From Acanthochromis polyacanthus (lineage: Eukaryota; Chordata; Actinopteri; Pomacentridae): a DNA stretch of 64,000 bases. The position numbers were made by a program, and so were the translations under genes. Below the pieces are notes generated by a model. It was not told where the DNA came from. It was given only the letters and a program-made list of their open reading frames with translations, and ran no database searches. Shown here piece after piece: positions 10,378 to 23,618 of the stretch. Position 1 is the first letter of the stretch. Every line of letters begins with the position of its first letter. The stretch lies in the NCBI RefSeq assembly GCF_021347895.1, contig NC_067132.1, positions 7,672,338-7,736,337 of the forward strand, read 5' to 3'.

Positions 10378-11600
10378 CTCTGAAAAGTAACATTTTGTGT
10401 GCTGTCAGGAATTTAGAGGGACAAGAGATATAAGAGCAGAGAAAAGGGAACACAGGAGCATCAGACAGAAACCCTGAGCTCTGTGACTACACACTACATT
10501 CTAGGAGTTACAACAGCTATTTGAAAATACTACCTTCAGTCAGCTGTGATCCTGTAAACTTCAGGTGTTAGTTGCTGTTTCTGTAAGGTGAAACAAAGGT
10601 CAAGTACATATCAATACATGGATGGTGCACCAATAAGACAAAAAAGAAAGTTTGCTTTTGTTTTTTGTACTTGAAGAGAAGATAGATGGTTTAAAAGAGG
10701 AATTCAGATCTGTGGTTGCTGTCCCACCAACTAGCTTGGTCTCCATCAGGTCCACTGTGCTGCTGACCTTCCTCCAGTCCACTGCCCATTTCCACCAATC
10801 TACTCTGCATCGCCCTCACTGTACTTGATATTTTCATCTACACACTGTTTGAAAGCTATATATGTAGTACATTTAATGTCAGAGCCGTACACCATAACAT
10901 TAAGCTTAGGAATTAATTTCAGTGTTAGCATGTACTTTGTATGCATCATCTATCTTATCATACATGTATCCCATTGTGTGTTATATGTTCCTTGTTCCCC
11001 ACCCTCCTCTTCTCCCATTCCTTTCCCTCTCCCTTTTATAGACCAACAACTCAACAAGTTTTATCTTATGTCCAACAGTCTGCTAGTCCTGTGAAATGAA
11101 AGAGATGCTGTTTAACTCAAGATGTCATCACAATCAAGTCAGAATATCATGTGAGTTACCAAACTTTGATGTACACGAGATGAGCGATGCTCTCAGGCTT
11201 TTCATTTACCACCTTCTTCGGTAAATGAGAAAGTTTTCTTCCTTAGTGCAGATGTGATCTGTCAGTGAAGTCTTTGAAGTTGTTTATCAAAAAACAACCC
11301 ATAGTTTCAAGAGACACTGTTTGTTGTACAGATGTAGCCTAACAAACAGCTCCACACGGGACTGATGAACAGCTGCTGTCTGGAATTGCAGCCTTCAGAC
11401 GGCTCCAGTAAGTGAAGCAGAGGTCGGATCATGTAGAAATACCACAGTGAATAAGCAGCAGAGAAATAAGCTCAGGGTGGAAACTGTGTCTTCTCTCTTC
11501 TCTCTGGAGTCCCTCCCTTTTCTCCTGCTCTGCTCCTCCTCCTCGTTCAGACAGAGGATAGAAACTGCTGAGTTGGCACAAGAACTCCTCTAGTTGTGCA
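10378..11600. other. Intergenic, no gene seen
   Basis: Unique-looking sequence with no supported coding region. The pyrimidine-rich stretch 11485-11545 precedes the tRNA gene. Confidence 0.3.
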
Positions 11601-11672
11601 GCGATGGTGGTATAGTGGTGAGCATAGCTGCCTTCCAAGCAGTTGACCCGGGTTCGATTCCCGGCCATCGCA
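11601..11672 (+). tRNA. tRNA-Gly, anticodon TCC
   Basis: A 72-nt cloverleaf. Acceptor strand GCGATGG (11601-11607) pairs exactly with CCATCGC (11665-11671), with discriminator A at 11672. The D-arm/A box is TGGTATAGTGGTGAGCA. The anticodon arm CTGCCTTCCAAGCAG carries TCC. The T-arm/B box is CCCGGGTTCGATTCCCGG, with a perfect stem. The sequence is very close to vertebrate cytosolic tRNA-Gly(TCC), which decodes GGA. CCA is not encoded, as expected for eukaryotes. Confidence 0.95.
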
Positions 11673-11678
11673 GTGGAC

Positions 11679-11683
11679 TTTTT
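11679..11683 (+). terminator. RNA polymerase III terminator of the tRNA gene
   Basis: A run of five T, six bases after the mature 3' end, the standard pol III stop signal. Confidence 0.8.
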
Positions 11684-12045
11684 GGCTGTATACAAAAGCC
11701 AGATGGTTCTGATAGAAATCAAATAGTAGATTTATGTGGTAAAGATGTTGCATGCTTCTCTGGTTCCAGTGTGTTTACCTGGAGCTAATTTGCAAAAAGT
11801 AGACTGGACTTCGACTTTATGCAAATTCAATGCAGCGTGCGGAGATTCCACGCACCGGAAAACTGTCCTCAAACATCTGAAATAGCCATCTAAAAGGAGG
11901 ACAGATTCCGCTGCTGCACATCTTATTTCTCTCCTCAAATGCTTTCAGAAATACTTTTCGTTTAAGTGTTTTGAAGATAAAAGAGAAAGTTTGCGACCGA
12001 CCTGCTGTGTTTATCCAACTCATCTGCCGGACTGTCAAGGTGAAA
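11684..12045. other. No gene seen
   Basis: CpG-containing DNA, including GCAGCGTGCGGA at 11831. It may be part of an unnamed dispersed repeat. Confidence 0.25.
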
Positions 12046-12116
12046 GCGCTGTCACGTGACCATGTAGCGGCCCGCTGCAGCTCGAGCGCTGTCATGTGAC
12101 AATGTTGCGGTCCGCT
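12046..12116. repeat. Two 31-bp GC-rich direct repeats with E-box-like cores
   Basis: GCGCTGTCACGTGAC... at 12046-12076 and GCGCTGTCATGTGAC... at 12086-12116 differ at about four positions. The first contains the palindrome CACGTG. The function is unknown. Confidence 0.75.
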
Positions 12117-15100
12117 CCTGACCGTGCGATTTTCAGATGCAGCGCACGGATGTGCAGGAAAATCACATCTAGTGGACACGCGCCTTTACGCTCCCGCTAC
12201 CCAACTGAAAAGGGAAATACAGTGTTGTTGAATGAGAACCTACACAGACAGTGTTGATTAAGAGATTATTAAATATAAATGTGATCTTTACAACAAGAAT
12301 TGCCATTAAAGCATTTCTTCACATAGTAAGAATGATATATACTGACTATACCTTAGCCCCACCTTCACTTCTAGTGGTTAAATACCTACGGAGCTCCTCT
12401 GATGACATGTTAAAAAAATAAATAAATTGTAGCCATGACATAGCTATAACGTGCGCATGTCAATATGGAGTAAAATCTCTGAGGAATGTTCCCAACACCT
12501 TGTTGAAAGTATGCTGTGAACAATTAAGGCAGTTCTGAAGGCAAAAATATAGTGGCCAGAAAATGTACAAATAGTTTTGCATGTCCTATGGAAGCTGCAT
12601 TGCTTTAGGTAAAACTGAGAAGTTGGTATCAATCCTCTAGGTAGCAAAATGCTGTGCTTTTCTGTTCAGTGGCTAACTTGTATCTGCTTTTGAGTCCTAT
12701 TATCCATCCTGGATGGTAATCATGAATACATGTATGGGATTAGAAGGTGTAAGGGGGACTGGAGTTGGTTTGGGAGCATGGTGGTTGAGTGTTCAGGAAA
12801 GACTGTTGTAAAACATGACAGACCTCAAGGAACCAGCCGTTGAGGACAGAAGAAGTACACCCTCAAATTTAAAATTATGATACACTTTGTAAAAGCTAGA
12901 AACACTGGAGAAGGAATTATCCCTCGCAGTGCAATCAAGCTTTATTCAGTCTCCCAGAATGATAGAATGATATGTTCCACCCATCTGACTCTGCTGGCAC
13001 TGGTGGAGATGTGATTCCAGATCTAAAGACACAATGTAGAAACAGAGTGAAAATTTGTGAGCTCACTGTGGGAATACGCTCTTATTGCCAAACACCTGGA
13101 CAGCAAGCAGCTGGCCGTAAATTGGCCGTAAAGTGTTACAATGTTTCAGTTCCAGGTGACCACAGAGATCCAGCTGTTGTTAAACTGCTTTACACTGAGG
13201 AACTTTAACAGAATGTTTCCAGCATTTTAATAAAAGGAGTCATGGGTCAACCTGTGTGACTACCATCCAACTATTCTACTCCTCACCACCCTTTTTCTCA
13301 CATGTGACCAAAAATCAGAAAACATGTTTTTGTTTGGTCTCTATCACGGCTAAGCAACGCGACACAGAGTCTGTTACTGTGGTGAGAAACGCTCAGCGAG
13401 AACCGGAAAGCAGCATTTTTTATTAGCTGAATCAACTGAGAAGAGGAGAAACTGTAGAGTAAATGCAACATCTGGCACAGATCAAACGGAGAAAATGAAG
13501 GACGATGCTGTTTGAATCTTCTGGAATGAAAACTTGGAGAACAACCCCACTGAAATGACATCGCAAAATTATTTGCTCTTGGAGTTTTGGGAGAGTGGAT
13601 TGAAAAACATTACCTCACTTAGGGAAAGTACACCCAGATGAACAACATGAGTGCTCGTCCAGCTGAGAACTTTATATAACATACTGTGTACCAACACAAG
13701 CAGTTGCATGCCGCAGAGCATATGATGGCTTCCAAGTACTATGTAACCAGACTGATTATGTAAATATACAAGATATACACTACATGGCGATGGAGAGGAA
13801 ACTTCTGTTTTTAATTATTCAGCTTGGCTAACATAGGGCCACAAACAATACAAGGTCTTCCAGCCATTCAGCCCAAGCTAAACCATGAATTATGGATAAA
13901 TTGGAGACCTGAGTTGCAACGATAACTGCAGTGTTTTTCACAGAATATTGACTGTATAAAGTCAAAGGGCCAGGAGCACTGCCAGGGTCATCTAAAAGGT
14001 CTGGTCAAACAAAACTTAACAATCAGTCTTATTTTCATTAAGGCTGACAAAGTTTAGATCCATCCTAGTTTTTAATATCCTATAAAGTCTGGTGACTGCT
14101 GCATTGAGTCTTACAGAGTCTTGCAGGTAGATTCATCTGCAAAACTATGAAAAGAAATCCTATGTTTCTTAAAAATGGGCCCTAAGGGCTGCATATATAA
14201 TGACAAGAGGATTGGACCCAAAATGGAACCTTAAAAGACCCTACAAGCAAATGCAAATGAAGAATATTTGCTAAAGTGAACTGAAAAGCTCCAATCTGTC
14301 TGATTGAAGCCTTTAAAGTGCAGCTGGTTTAGTTTAAGATCCATGAAATGGAATAAAGTGTTCATTTTTATTTAATTCCCGAAATTCTTGCAGTCTTTAC
14401 CAGATATAATTAAGAACTGTATAGTGGATGCTTTCAATGAATTATACACTGTCAAAAAGATCTAAAGTGAATTCAGGTTATCTGTATTACACAAATGCCC
14501 GACTGTTAAAAAATGATCCAGATATCTAATATTTTCAGTGGGCGTAGGAGGGCTTTTTTAAATTTTCTTATGTGTTCTTTTATTTATCATTGTGTCAGTT
14601 GTGAGTCTTCAGTTAGAGTCAGTGGTGCTGGCTTACTGCTTTTTGGACAGCATGAGCTGAGAGACAATCAGAGAGCTCTGCCCTTTAGTCTGGAAAGACT
14701 TAGTGTAAAATTTGCATTAAAAATTTCATTCTCAAAAATGAAAATAAAATGACATGAAATGAAAACAAACATTGGTGAAAGGACGTGGAAATATAATTTT
14801 AAAAAACAATAGTGAATTATTGTCAAGGGCAACAAGCTGGAATATTTTCATTCTCATGGCATCAGTCTTGAAATGTTTTAAATTTAAGTGTTTCACAGCT
14901 TCATGGTCATGTCCTTTTTGTCTGTATTTCTATGATCATTTATTATTGAACACTTCAGTCTCCATAATGGACCTGTGTTTTAGTTTTGGTTCATACAGCA
15001 GTCAGCTACATGGATACAGAATTTATGCAAATGCATTTGTCTTAACGGTCACCATATTTTTGCATGTACAGTATGTCCAGCATGCACAGTAAGCTGCTGT

Positions 15101-16865
15101 TGATGTGTATCATGCGTGCAGTGGGCTGTATGTGTTGAAAATGGATCTGATCATTCTGTACCACAAGCAAATCCCACCAGTTGTTGCCTTGTGGTCATTC
15201 AACTTGACTTCTTTCCAAATAACTGGCCAGTAACCGGGCTGACAGTGTGATCCATCCTCAGGTTGATTATATGACCTGTTCTATCTGCTGCACTCTGGAA
15301 ATAGCTCACATAAAGCTTCAGTGCTCCAAAAGCCACCACTGTCCTCCTGTTTCACTGATTTCACTTAGATTAATAGATGCAAACCTGAGAAGGCTTGTTT
15401 TGGTTGTACAGTATAAGTAGCAAATATATGTGTAAATAGATAGAGGCTTTTTGAGGACAAAAAAGAGTTGAGAATACTGTTCTCTTGATTTCTCTGTCTG
15501 ACTACAAATCACAGAAATCACAATGAAGTTGCCATGACAACTGTGACCTCCTCCAGTATCCTCTCAGCCAAGAACACAGACCAGCCACAAGTTTGTAATC
15601 TTTTCCAAACCCCAAAACCTTCCATTTACTGAGAATAATGTGTACAAAAGAATTGGAGCCCTATTTGCATGTAGGATTTAAAAGGTCTAAATAAAAACAG
15701 ATCAACAAAATAAAGTTAAATATAATACACATTATGGCATGTTGTTTGTTTTCACGAATTCACTTAAATGTCATAATTTAATGAAAAAATGTCAAAGAAT
15801 AGTTACTTGGCCTTTTGTCTCTATTCATACCAGATCACAAAACAACAATGTTTATTGCATTTCAGTGTTTGCCAGCAGAGAGCAGCATGGGTCTGTCAAA
15901 ACTAAACACAAAGCACTTAGTTTTCATGAGGAATTTCAAAGGAGAGTTTTCTTTGGTGAAGGTACAGCCTATCACCATTAGAGCAGACAGCAGGCATAGT
16001 TCATGCTTTCCTCTGATTCAGCTTTTCTCCTAGGGCTAGACAACAGTTTTGGATTTGGGCACTGACAATGCACTTACCTTTCAAAAACATTCAGGTTCCC
16101 GCACCTTCGTGTGAAAGCTGTTAACACTGCTTTTTTGCTGCTGCTTCCAACTTGAAAGCACTGACTGCATTTGCATGAACGGGAGTATTGATTGATTAAT
16201 TCTGTTTATGAAGTGTCCTGTTTTTGTGTTTGTGCATATAAACATGATATGCAGATTTCAGAAACTTGGACCAGATCGTTTTGAGAAACCTGATTATATT
16301 AGCTGCAAACTCCAAACTAAACCAGAATCCTGTGACATGTATGCATGTTATCCAAGTTTATAATCACTGCCAACTACCTACAGTTGAAACAAACCAAGCG
16401 GCATTCCCCACAACTGCTCAGTTTGTACAACACTGTGGTCACTCATCTGTAACAGAACTGGTTCACTGTTATACTGTTGCTTTGTCTGGTCTAATCAACT
16501 GCGTCCCACAGCAAGTAAAAGCTCTACTCATACAGAAAGATTCTTCTTGCTGAACTCCATCCTTACAGCCATAATGTGTATTTTCATCCACTGCTCTGTT
16601 GTCGTACTGAGTGGCAGTCTGACACTGGTCAAAGAAAAGGACATGTTTAACATTTCCTGCCAAGCTCCGTCATCTAAATCCACACCAGGATGTTTGCAAT
16701 TAATACTGCTAAGCCAGCTATAAGCCAAAGTGGCATCTTTTTCAAAGGCCACAGTGAGATTAATTTAAGGTTGGACCAACAATTGTAGGAATGTCAGTAA
16801 CCATCCGTCCATGTTTTATATCTTCAGTGTAGCGCTAAATGAAAAGTGCATTACAAATAAAATGT
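12117..16865. other. Long intergenic stretch, no gene seen
   Basis: Scattered short reading frames with no domain, splice or codon-bias support. No terminal repeats or RNA genes recognised. Confidence 0.3.
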
Positions 16866-16891
16866 ATTATTATTATTATTATTATTATTAT
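16866..16891. repeat. ATT trinucleotide microsatellite
   Basis: About eight or nine uninterrupted TAT/ATT units beside a tRNA-headed repeat. Confidence 0.9.
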
Positions 16892-17205
16892 CTGATATCT
16901 AATCCTCATTAGGGTCATGGGGGGCTGGAGTCTGTCTCAGCTGACTGAGGGTGAATTCAGAAGACACCTGGACAGGTAACAGTCTATCACAGGGCTACTT
17001 ATACAGACAAACAATCACACTCACTCCTACGGACAATTTAGAGCCACCAGTTAACCTCAGCATGTTTTTGGACTGTGGGAGGAAGCCAGAGAACCTGGAG
17101 AAAATGCATGCACAGGAAGAACATGCAAACTCCATGCAGAAAGATCCCAGGAAGACGCACATCAGGGATTTTCTAGCTGCAAGGTGAAAGTGCTAACCAC
17201 AGAGC
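16892..17205 (-). repeat. Dispersed tRNA-headed SINE-like repeat, copy 1
   Basis: It shares with the copies at 19.8, 25.5 and 40.6 kb the blocks CAGGGCTACnnATACAGAC, TTTTTGGACTGTGGGAGGAA, GAACATGCAAACTCCATGCA and a terminal GTGCTAACCAC. Read on the minus strand, the tRNA-like head is at the 17205 end. Confidence 0.75.
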
Positions 17206-19767
17206 CAATCCGTAACCACAATATTGATATTCATCATGTATAAACACATTTTCACTGTGCTTTATGCAAAAGCCACATCTTGAATGTGATCCAAACCAGT
17301 GAAATTCTCATAGCTGGGACACTGGTGCACATGTAAATACAGTCATTGTGATGTCATATGTACAAATATTTGTAATTTTAGCAAGAGATTTTAATTTATG
17401 ACACATTATGCATAAAAAGTAGGTCAATAGAACAGTACCTAATGTTTTCGACTCTGTTTTCTTTTTTTTAATTTGGGCTTTTAAAACCGCAGCGCCCGAA
17501 TACGTCATGCTGAACTATCTGCATAAGCATTTTTTCAAAATTCACGGAAGCTGCAAACGATTATAGAAACACTATACACCCATGGAAAGCTTAGATTCTC
17601 ATGAATCCGCCGGTATAAACCACTTTCAGATGTGATTACCACAGCGGGTAATATAGACACATTTCTCCAACAAACAACAAAACATTTAAAGGGCACAACT
17701 CACCTTTGGACGCTCTTTTACTGATCAAAGATGAAAATAATCCACAAAAACCGTCCAGAATCCAAGCTTGGGCTTCCAGACAAAACAAGCAAGTATAATA
17801 TTTTGTCCAAAACATGTCTTGAAACAAGTAAATAATCCACAAATAGCTCGGCTCCGTGCGCGCACACGCGGCGCATGTTGGCACTTGCTCGTTTCACATT
17901 CACTGTATTTCTGTCCATATTTTTATACAGCATACACATATCCATACGGTCTTGCACTCAAAATGGCGACTGAACTCTATCCTTTTGGTTTACACCGCAT
18001 TTCAACCAATCAAGTGACTCTGGCCTGCCTCCCAGGCCTAAACGGCCAACCGTAACCGAGACTGACCGATCTGGACCTACCTCATTTCGTCAGTAAATTC
18101 TGAGCAAATCATGTCGGAGGAAACGTTTGACTGACAGGGCTTGTAGCCAATGAGCCTGCTGAATAGCAGGATATAAACAGAGCCTCTGCCAGCAGGGTTG
18201 TGTGACTTTTCACACCTCCGATCTGGGCTGCAGCCGCCATAGATATATACAAACACATATCTATGGCAGCCGCAGCCTCTCTCTGTTTCCCTCCCAGTCT
18301 CTCTGTCTGATCCGCACTGGAGCTGCTCTGAAGTGCTTTTTTTGAGTTCTATATGAGTTTTTGGAGTGAAAATAATGTGAAAACGGGCTGAAAAATGAAC
18401 ATATACCATTTTTGCCCAGGGTGTGCAGAGGGTGTACAGAGGGTGTCCAAAATTGACAGTGCTGGGACATAGCAGTACAAATACATGTGTGAAACACTCA
18501 TTTCTTGTAGTATTGCTCTGAAATTTTGACCTGAACTGTGTAAGACCCCAGGCTGTTGCCTTTTTGTGTTTTCAATCTCTCACAGTGCTGCCACACTTAT
18601 TTTCAGGTGTTTTATTAGGGAAAAAATTTAGGTGAGAATAAAATTCATCCTAATTCAATGTGTTCCAACATAAAATGCTCTGTGCCAGTAGCACCTAGAG
18701 TAATTCTGACTGCACTGGGTGAAAATTCAGGTTGTCAGCTTTCAAAGGAGACCACAACCATGCCTGTACTCCAAACAGTTCAAGAACAGCATTCAATTTA
18801 CTTTCCGTAAATCTTCAGTAGAAATTTCAGGCTAAAATTGACGGAAGCTTAAAACGTTTCATATTTTTTTACTGTAAGGCTGTAGATTGTGATTTTACCC
18901 ATGAGAGGGCTGTGAAACCTTTCATAGGGATGTATTAGCACATTTTGGCTTGTTATTTTAACAGTATGGACTGTTGCTGCTGAGGAGAGTAGCTTCTCAT
19001 TCTTATATTTGACATTTGTTGCAGTCAGAAAAACTTTATCTCTCAGCCAGCTGCTCAGACTTGAGTGGAAAGGGCATTTGGTGACATAAAAGGATGTGAA
19101 GAGAGGACTGAGAGGGGGATGGATGGATTGAGAAGATTGAAGAAGTATGGAATGGATGAGGTAGTGCTCCTAAATCTGCATAATCCCCCTCACAACAAAG
19201 ACGGACGGGACACGATGAGTGCTTTGGTGTGGACCACCCTGGATCTGGAAACCCAGGAGACAGAGAGTCAGCGACCGAGAGGCTGGAACGCTGCTGTGTT
19301 ACTGACAAAATCTGACAGTGATAGAGCAGCTGTGGAGCCACAGAGGGTTTGGTTTCTGTTGACTGCTGTCTGTTGAGACAAACACACACATGTACAGGCT
19401 GAGGATGCATGAACTAGCTCACACAAACAGACCAGCTGAGACACAAACATGTGCACAAAATAGATCCAGACCAAGCAAAGACAGGGACATCAGTGCTCAT
19501 ACACAAATAGTCTGATTCCATGCTCCTAAATTACTCTCCACATCGGTGATTTTTATAGCAGTTTAAATATTTCTATTGTTGTGGTCTTCCACAGATGTAC
19601 ACAAACGAGTCAGTCAGAGCCTTAAAAGCAGGAGTGCCAATGGTAATTTTACCTCCCCATGTCAGAGCCAGAAAGTTGTGGATGAAATTCTTACTTCTCA
19701 ACAAGTTGCCACAAGTGATCTACTATTCTTGAATTAGCGTATTTTTATGACATGACAAGTATCAATA
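17206..19767. other. Intergenic, no gene seen; GC-rich island-like stretch near 17.8-18.3 kb
   Basis: The 17.5-18.5 kb part looks like a dispersed repeat. It contains an imperfect hairpin around 18229-18280 (CTGCAGCCGCCATAGATAT against its near complement). No reading frame there is convincing. Confidence 0.3.
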
Positions 19768-20100
19768 CTAGCACTGTCACCTAGTGTGACCCTAATTTGC
19801 ATCCCTGTCTGGGCCTGGGATCTTTCTACATGGAGTTTCCATGTTCTCCTTGTACATGTGTGGGTTTTCTCCAGGTTCTCCAGCTTCCTCCCACAGTCCA
19901 AAAACATGCTGAGGTTAACTGGTGATTCTAAATTGTCCATAGGAGTGAATGTGAGTGTGATTGTTTGTCTGTATATGTAGCCCTGTGATAGACTGTTACC
20001 TGTCCAGGTGTCCCCTGCCTTCACTCTCAGTCAGCTGGGACAGACTCCAGCCCCCCATGACCCTAATGAGCATTAAGCGGTGGATAGATAATGGATGGAT
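19768..20100 (+). repeat. Dispersed tRNA-headed SINE-like repeat, copy 2
   Basis: Same family as the copy at 16.9 kb, but in plus orientation. It includes CTTCCTCCCACAGTCCAAAA, TGAATGTGAGTGTGATTGTT and a GGATGGATGAA tail. The tRNA-like head is degraded. Confidence 0.75.
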
Positions 20101-22633
20101 GAAAGTATCATTACTGCTTGGCAGGTAATTAACCATAAATTGTACCATCACAGTTGTTAACTGTAATACACGTCTGGATCCATTTAGAAGCAATATTGCA
20201 GTTGGATCATTTATTCACCAATAAGTGCTATTTATCAACGTACTTCGCACCTGCATTAACTGATTTGATCATTTAGAGCAGCTTAAGCTCTTTAAAGACT
20301 GGATAACATATTGTAAATTAACAAATCGGATTCAAATTAAATTTAATTATCTGAGACCAACTTTATTTGGTCAAAGTATACACAGAAGCTGTTTGTAAAT
20401 TGATGAAGTAAAATGATGAGAAAATCCGTGCAAATATACCATGGAAAATTTAGTTCCCTGAACTTTTAGCTGCAGCAAACTCTTTACTTATAAGCTGTAA
20501 AAGGCTATGATTCCTGAGAGAGCTGAGGGGAACTCCACTGTTAAGTGCTAGTACTGCTCGGTGCAGTTTAAATTTGATTGATTGATTCTTGCAGGCTCAC
20601 ACTGGGATGTCAGAAAATGATGCGGAAGGAGGGCTGTATCAGTCACTATTGATCTGATGATAGCCAAATAAGGACCCTATCAACTAACAGACGAAGGCCA
20701 ACTTAAAGAAAGTGTCAGTTCAGTCTAATGCACATCCACTTCCAAGAATGTGATGCTGTGTTTTTGAAGCTGCACAAAAGCATTTTGTTGAGAGTCTCAG
20801 GCTAGCAGTCCATGCAAATGTAGTTTTAAAAATTGACATTTTGAGAAATTTAGCCCAAAAAAACGAAGAAAAAATAAGTGAATTCATGCCCACTTTCACT
20901 TATGCAAAAATGAAGAGGCAGTTCATCAGGATAAACATCTGGTGGCATTAATTCTCCAGAGACATGCTCTTAGACATTTTCAGAAGTGTAACTTTAACCC
21001 TCACCACTGAATCATCAAAAGAAAACTCCTGACTTTGTACGATTTGTGACATGTCAGGTTTGGTTCTCACAACTACAGAAACACCAGAACACGCTCATAA
21101 ACACGTTGTTTTGATCAGCAGCTCAGACTGCCATCTCTCACTTGTGTTTCCTCCCCTCTTTTCCTGTCCTCATCTTGTTACTCCCTCCATTCCTTGATGT
21201 TTTCAGTTGTCCTCTCTTGCGTGCAAAGATTTCCATCAACACAAGTCTGTCTTGCAAGCAACAAGAAGATTGTTTTCATTCTCTCTTTAATCTGCACAGC
21301 CTGCTGAGCTGTTGCATTATTTATATGTTTGTAATTATTCTTCCCTTGAGCCCTAGAGGCACATGCTTTTCCAGATATGGGTCATTTTTCCATGTGATTT
21401 TGCTTGACGAAAGAGGAATATGAGGCGTGGCCACATTGATTGACCGTGGCATGTCTGCATAGTTATAAAGGCTGAAAAGGTTGTGTATGATACAGAAATG
21501 GCACTGTTAATTAATGCCATACACCCATTTGCATTAGATCAGACTCAAAGTATATCCAGCTGAACCACATTAGTTTCAAAAATGTTGTTGAAAGACAACA
21601 AGCAGCACATTTTTTTCTAGCTTTTGATGGAAGGCCGTTGTTTTCATCGACTGTGCTTTACTGCTGAATATGCCAAATGTAGTGGTGTTTAAAATATATT
21701 AACTTTTAAAGGGCATGAGTGGATTGTCTGCCACAATCACTGCTCAGAAGTCTGTGATTATCCGTGAACCCTGGCCTTATTTAAAATGACTGTGCATTAT
21801 ATCACGCTCTCTGGCGCGTGTCCAAACCATCTCATATAATTTGTTGTTACTTCACAATAATCAGCTGCAGATGTGAATATCTGGCCTCATCACAGGTCTC
21901 CAGAATCTTAGGAAAACAGAACCCAGAAAAAAAACTCTGTCTGACATGCAGTTTCCTTAATTCAATAGCACATAGGAGTCATAGTTTTTACACATGTTTT
22001 TCATTTCTGCTTCCACTAAAAGATGACAGTCTAAGAAAACTATGTGCGGGAAGTCACATGGTGATGTTTCACACTAGCTGTAGCACAGGACATGAAATGG
22101 TAACATTAATGTTTAGTACTGTACATGTATGTTTACAAATGCAATTAAAAGAATTGTTTAATTCATGCATTTCTCAAATGAGATTATTAACAGAATTAAT
22201 GCTGTTGACACACAACAAAACAAAATGCATCATATGAAATGCCCATATGGATGTCATGGATGTATCCCTGCACACCTTTTTCATCAGTCTGCCAGTTGCT
22301 TTAGTTATTTAGAATATGGCTCATCTTTTTTTTTTTTTTGCCAATACATACAATGTGTGTGTAGATTTTTCCAGCTGGAGTCATAAAAATGTATTAAAAT
22401 ATTAGTTTTTGGAAATATGACTATGACAAGAGTTCTCACAGCTGTTTGTAGATATTGTGTGTAGCTCCAGTCAGCTGCCACTTCACCAACTTAAGCATAA
22501 AAACTAGAAACAAAGTAAACCAGCCAGACCTCTGTCTGAAGAAGAGTGGTTCTTTCTCAGCTGCCTCCCACTAACAAATAGTCTCACACAAAACCCCCAG
22601 TAAACCTACAACTCGTCATGCTTACATATTTGT

Positions 22634-22636
<3 letters not shown>
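20101..22636. other. Intergenic, no gene seen
   Basis: AT-rich sequence without supported features. The T run at 22326-22340 is low complexity. Confidence 0.3.

Positions 22637-22677
<41 letters not shown>
22637..22677. repeat. CAA trinucleotide microsatellite
   Basis: About 13 uninterrupted AAC/CAA units. Confidence 0.95.
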
Positions 22678-22930
22678 AGTAGATAGATTATTTTACTTTT
22701 GACACTGAGCCAAGCTAATTGTTTTTTTTCCTGGTTTTACTCTAAACTGTGCTAAGCTAACTGGCTTCTTGCTTCAGCTTCATATTGAACAGTCAGGTAT
22801 GAATTTCCTGATCTAACACTCATTGGACAGCGGAAAAGCATGTTTCAAAGAATTAAAAATGATTCCTTTAAATATCAAAAGTTAACCTACGGAAGACAAG
22901 CAAAATATGTGACCAAGAGAAGCCCACATG

Positions 22931-23618
22931 GACCCCTGACCAACTAGGAACATACCAGAGGGCACTGCATGGAGCTGCAGGTAGATGTTTAGGTTCAGGG
23001 TTCCTCTCACTCTGTACACGTCACCGACCCTGGGTCCAGTTAAATAGCCCCAGACCATCACACTTCCTCCTCCATGTCTGACAGTTGATATCACACACTG
23101 AGGAACCATCCTTTCTCCTACTCGACGGCATACAAAAATCCTGCTGATGAACTAAAGATTTAAATTTTTGATTCATCAGTCCATAATACCTTCTTCCAGT
23201 CTCCAATCGTCCATTGACAGTGATTCATGACTCAGACAAGCCCCTTTTTCTTATTCTGACATCTTAGGGATGACTTGCTTGCTGCAACTCGATCTGTCAA
23301 ACTTGTAACTCCAAGTCTTCTCTTCACAGTTGAACCTGAGACTTGCTTACTACGACCACGATTAAGTTGTGCTTGAACCTTTTGTCTTGTGAGCCGCCTA
23401 TCACCAAGCTGTTGACTCTCAGAAACTTCTGTTGTGGCTTTGAGTCTTCCAGACTCTTCTTGTCAGAGTTTCCTCCAGTTTCTGAGCCTTTTGATGGTGA
23501 AGAAAACTGTACTCACTGACACCTTGACTTTGGCAATTTCTCTGTAGGAAAGACCAGCATTTTTAATTGTTATGATGGTCTGTCTCTCTTCTATTGTTAA
23601 TTCCCTTTTCTTCACCAT
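22931..23618 (-). pseudogene. Tc1-like transposase relic, N-terminal two thirds
   Basis: The minus strand starts at an ATG at 23618 with MVKKRELTIEERQTIITIKN, a paired-domain helix-turn-helix start. It continues through the STVFF/TIKRL region and LTRQKVQAQLNRGRSKQVSG to KKVLWTDESKI, the first catalytic Asp block. At least four in-frame stops and one frameshift break it. After a shift, HGGGSVMVWG and HAVPSGMFLVGQG are readable. Homology stops abruptly just before the second catalytic block, so the C-terminal third is absent. Confidence 0.75.

Noticed and set aside
22637..22677. CRISPR-like or regulatory array
   Set aside because: A plain CAA microsatellite; the window is eukaryotic and has no spacer-repeat structure.
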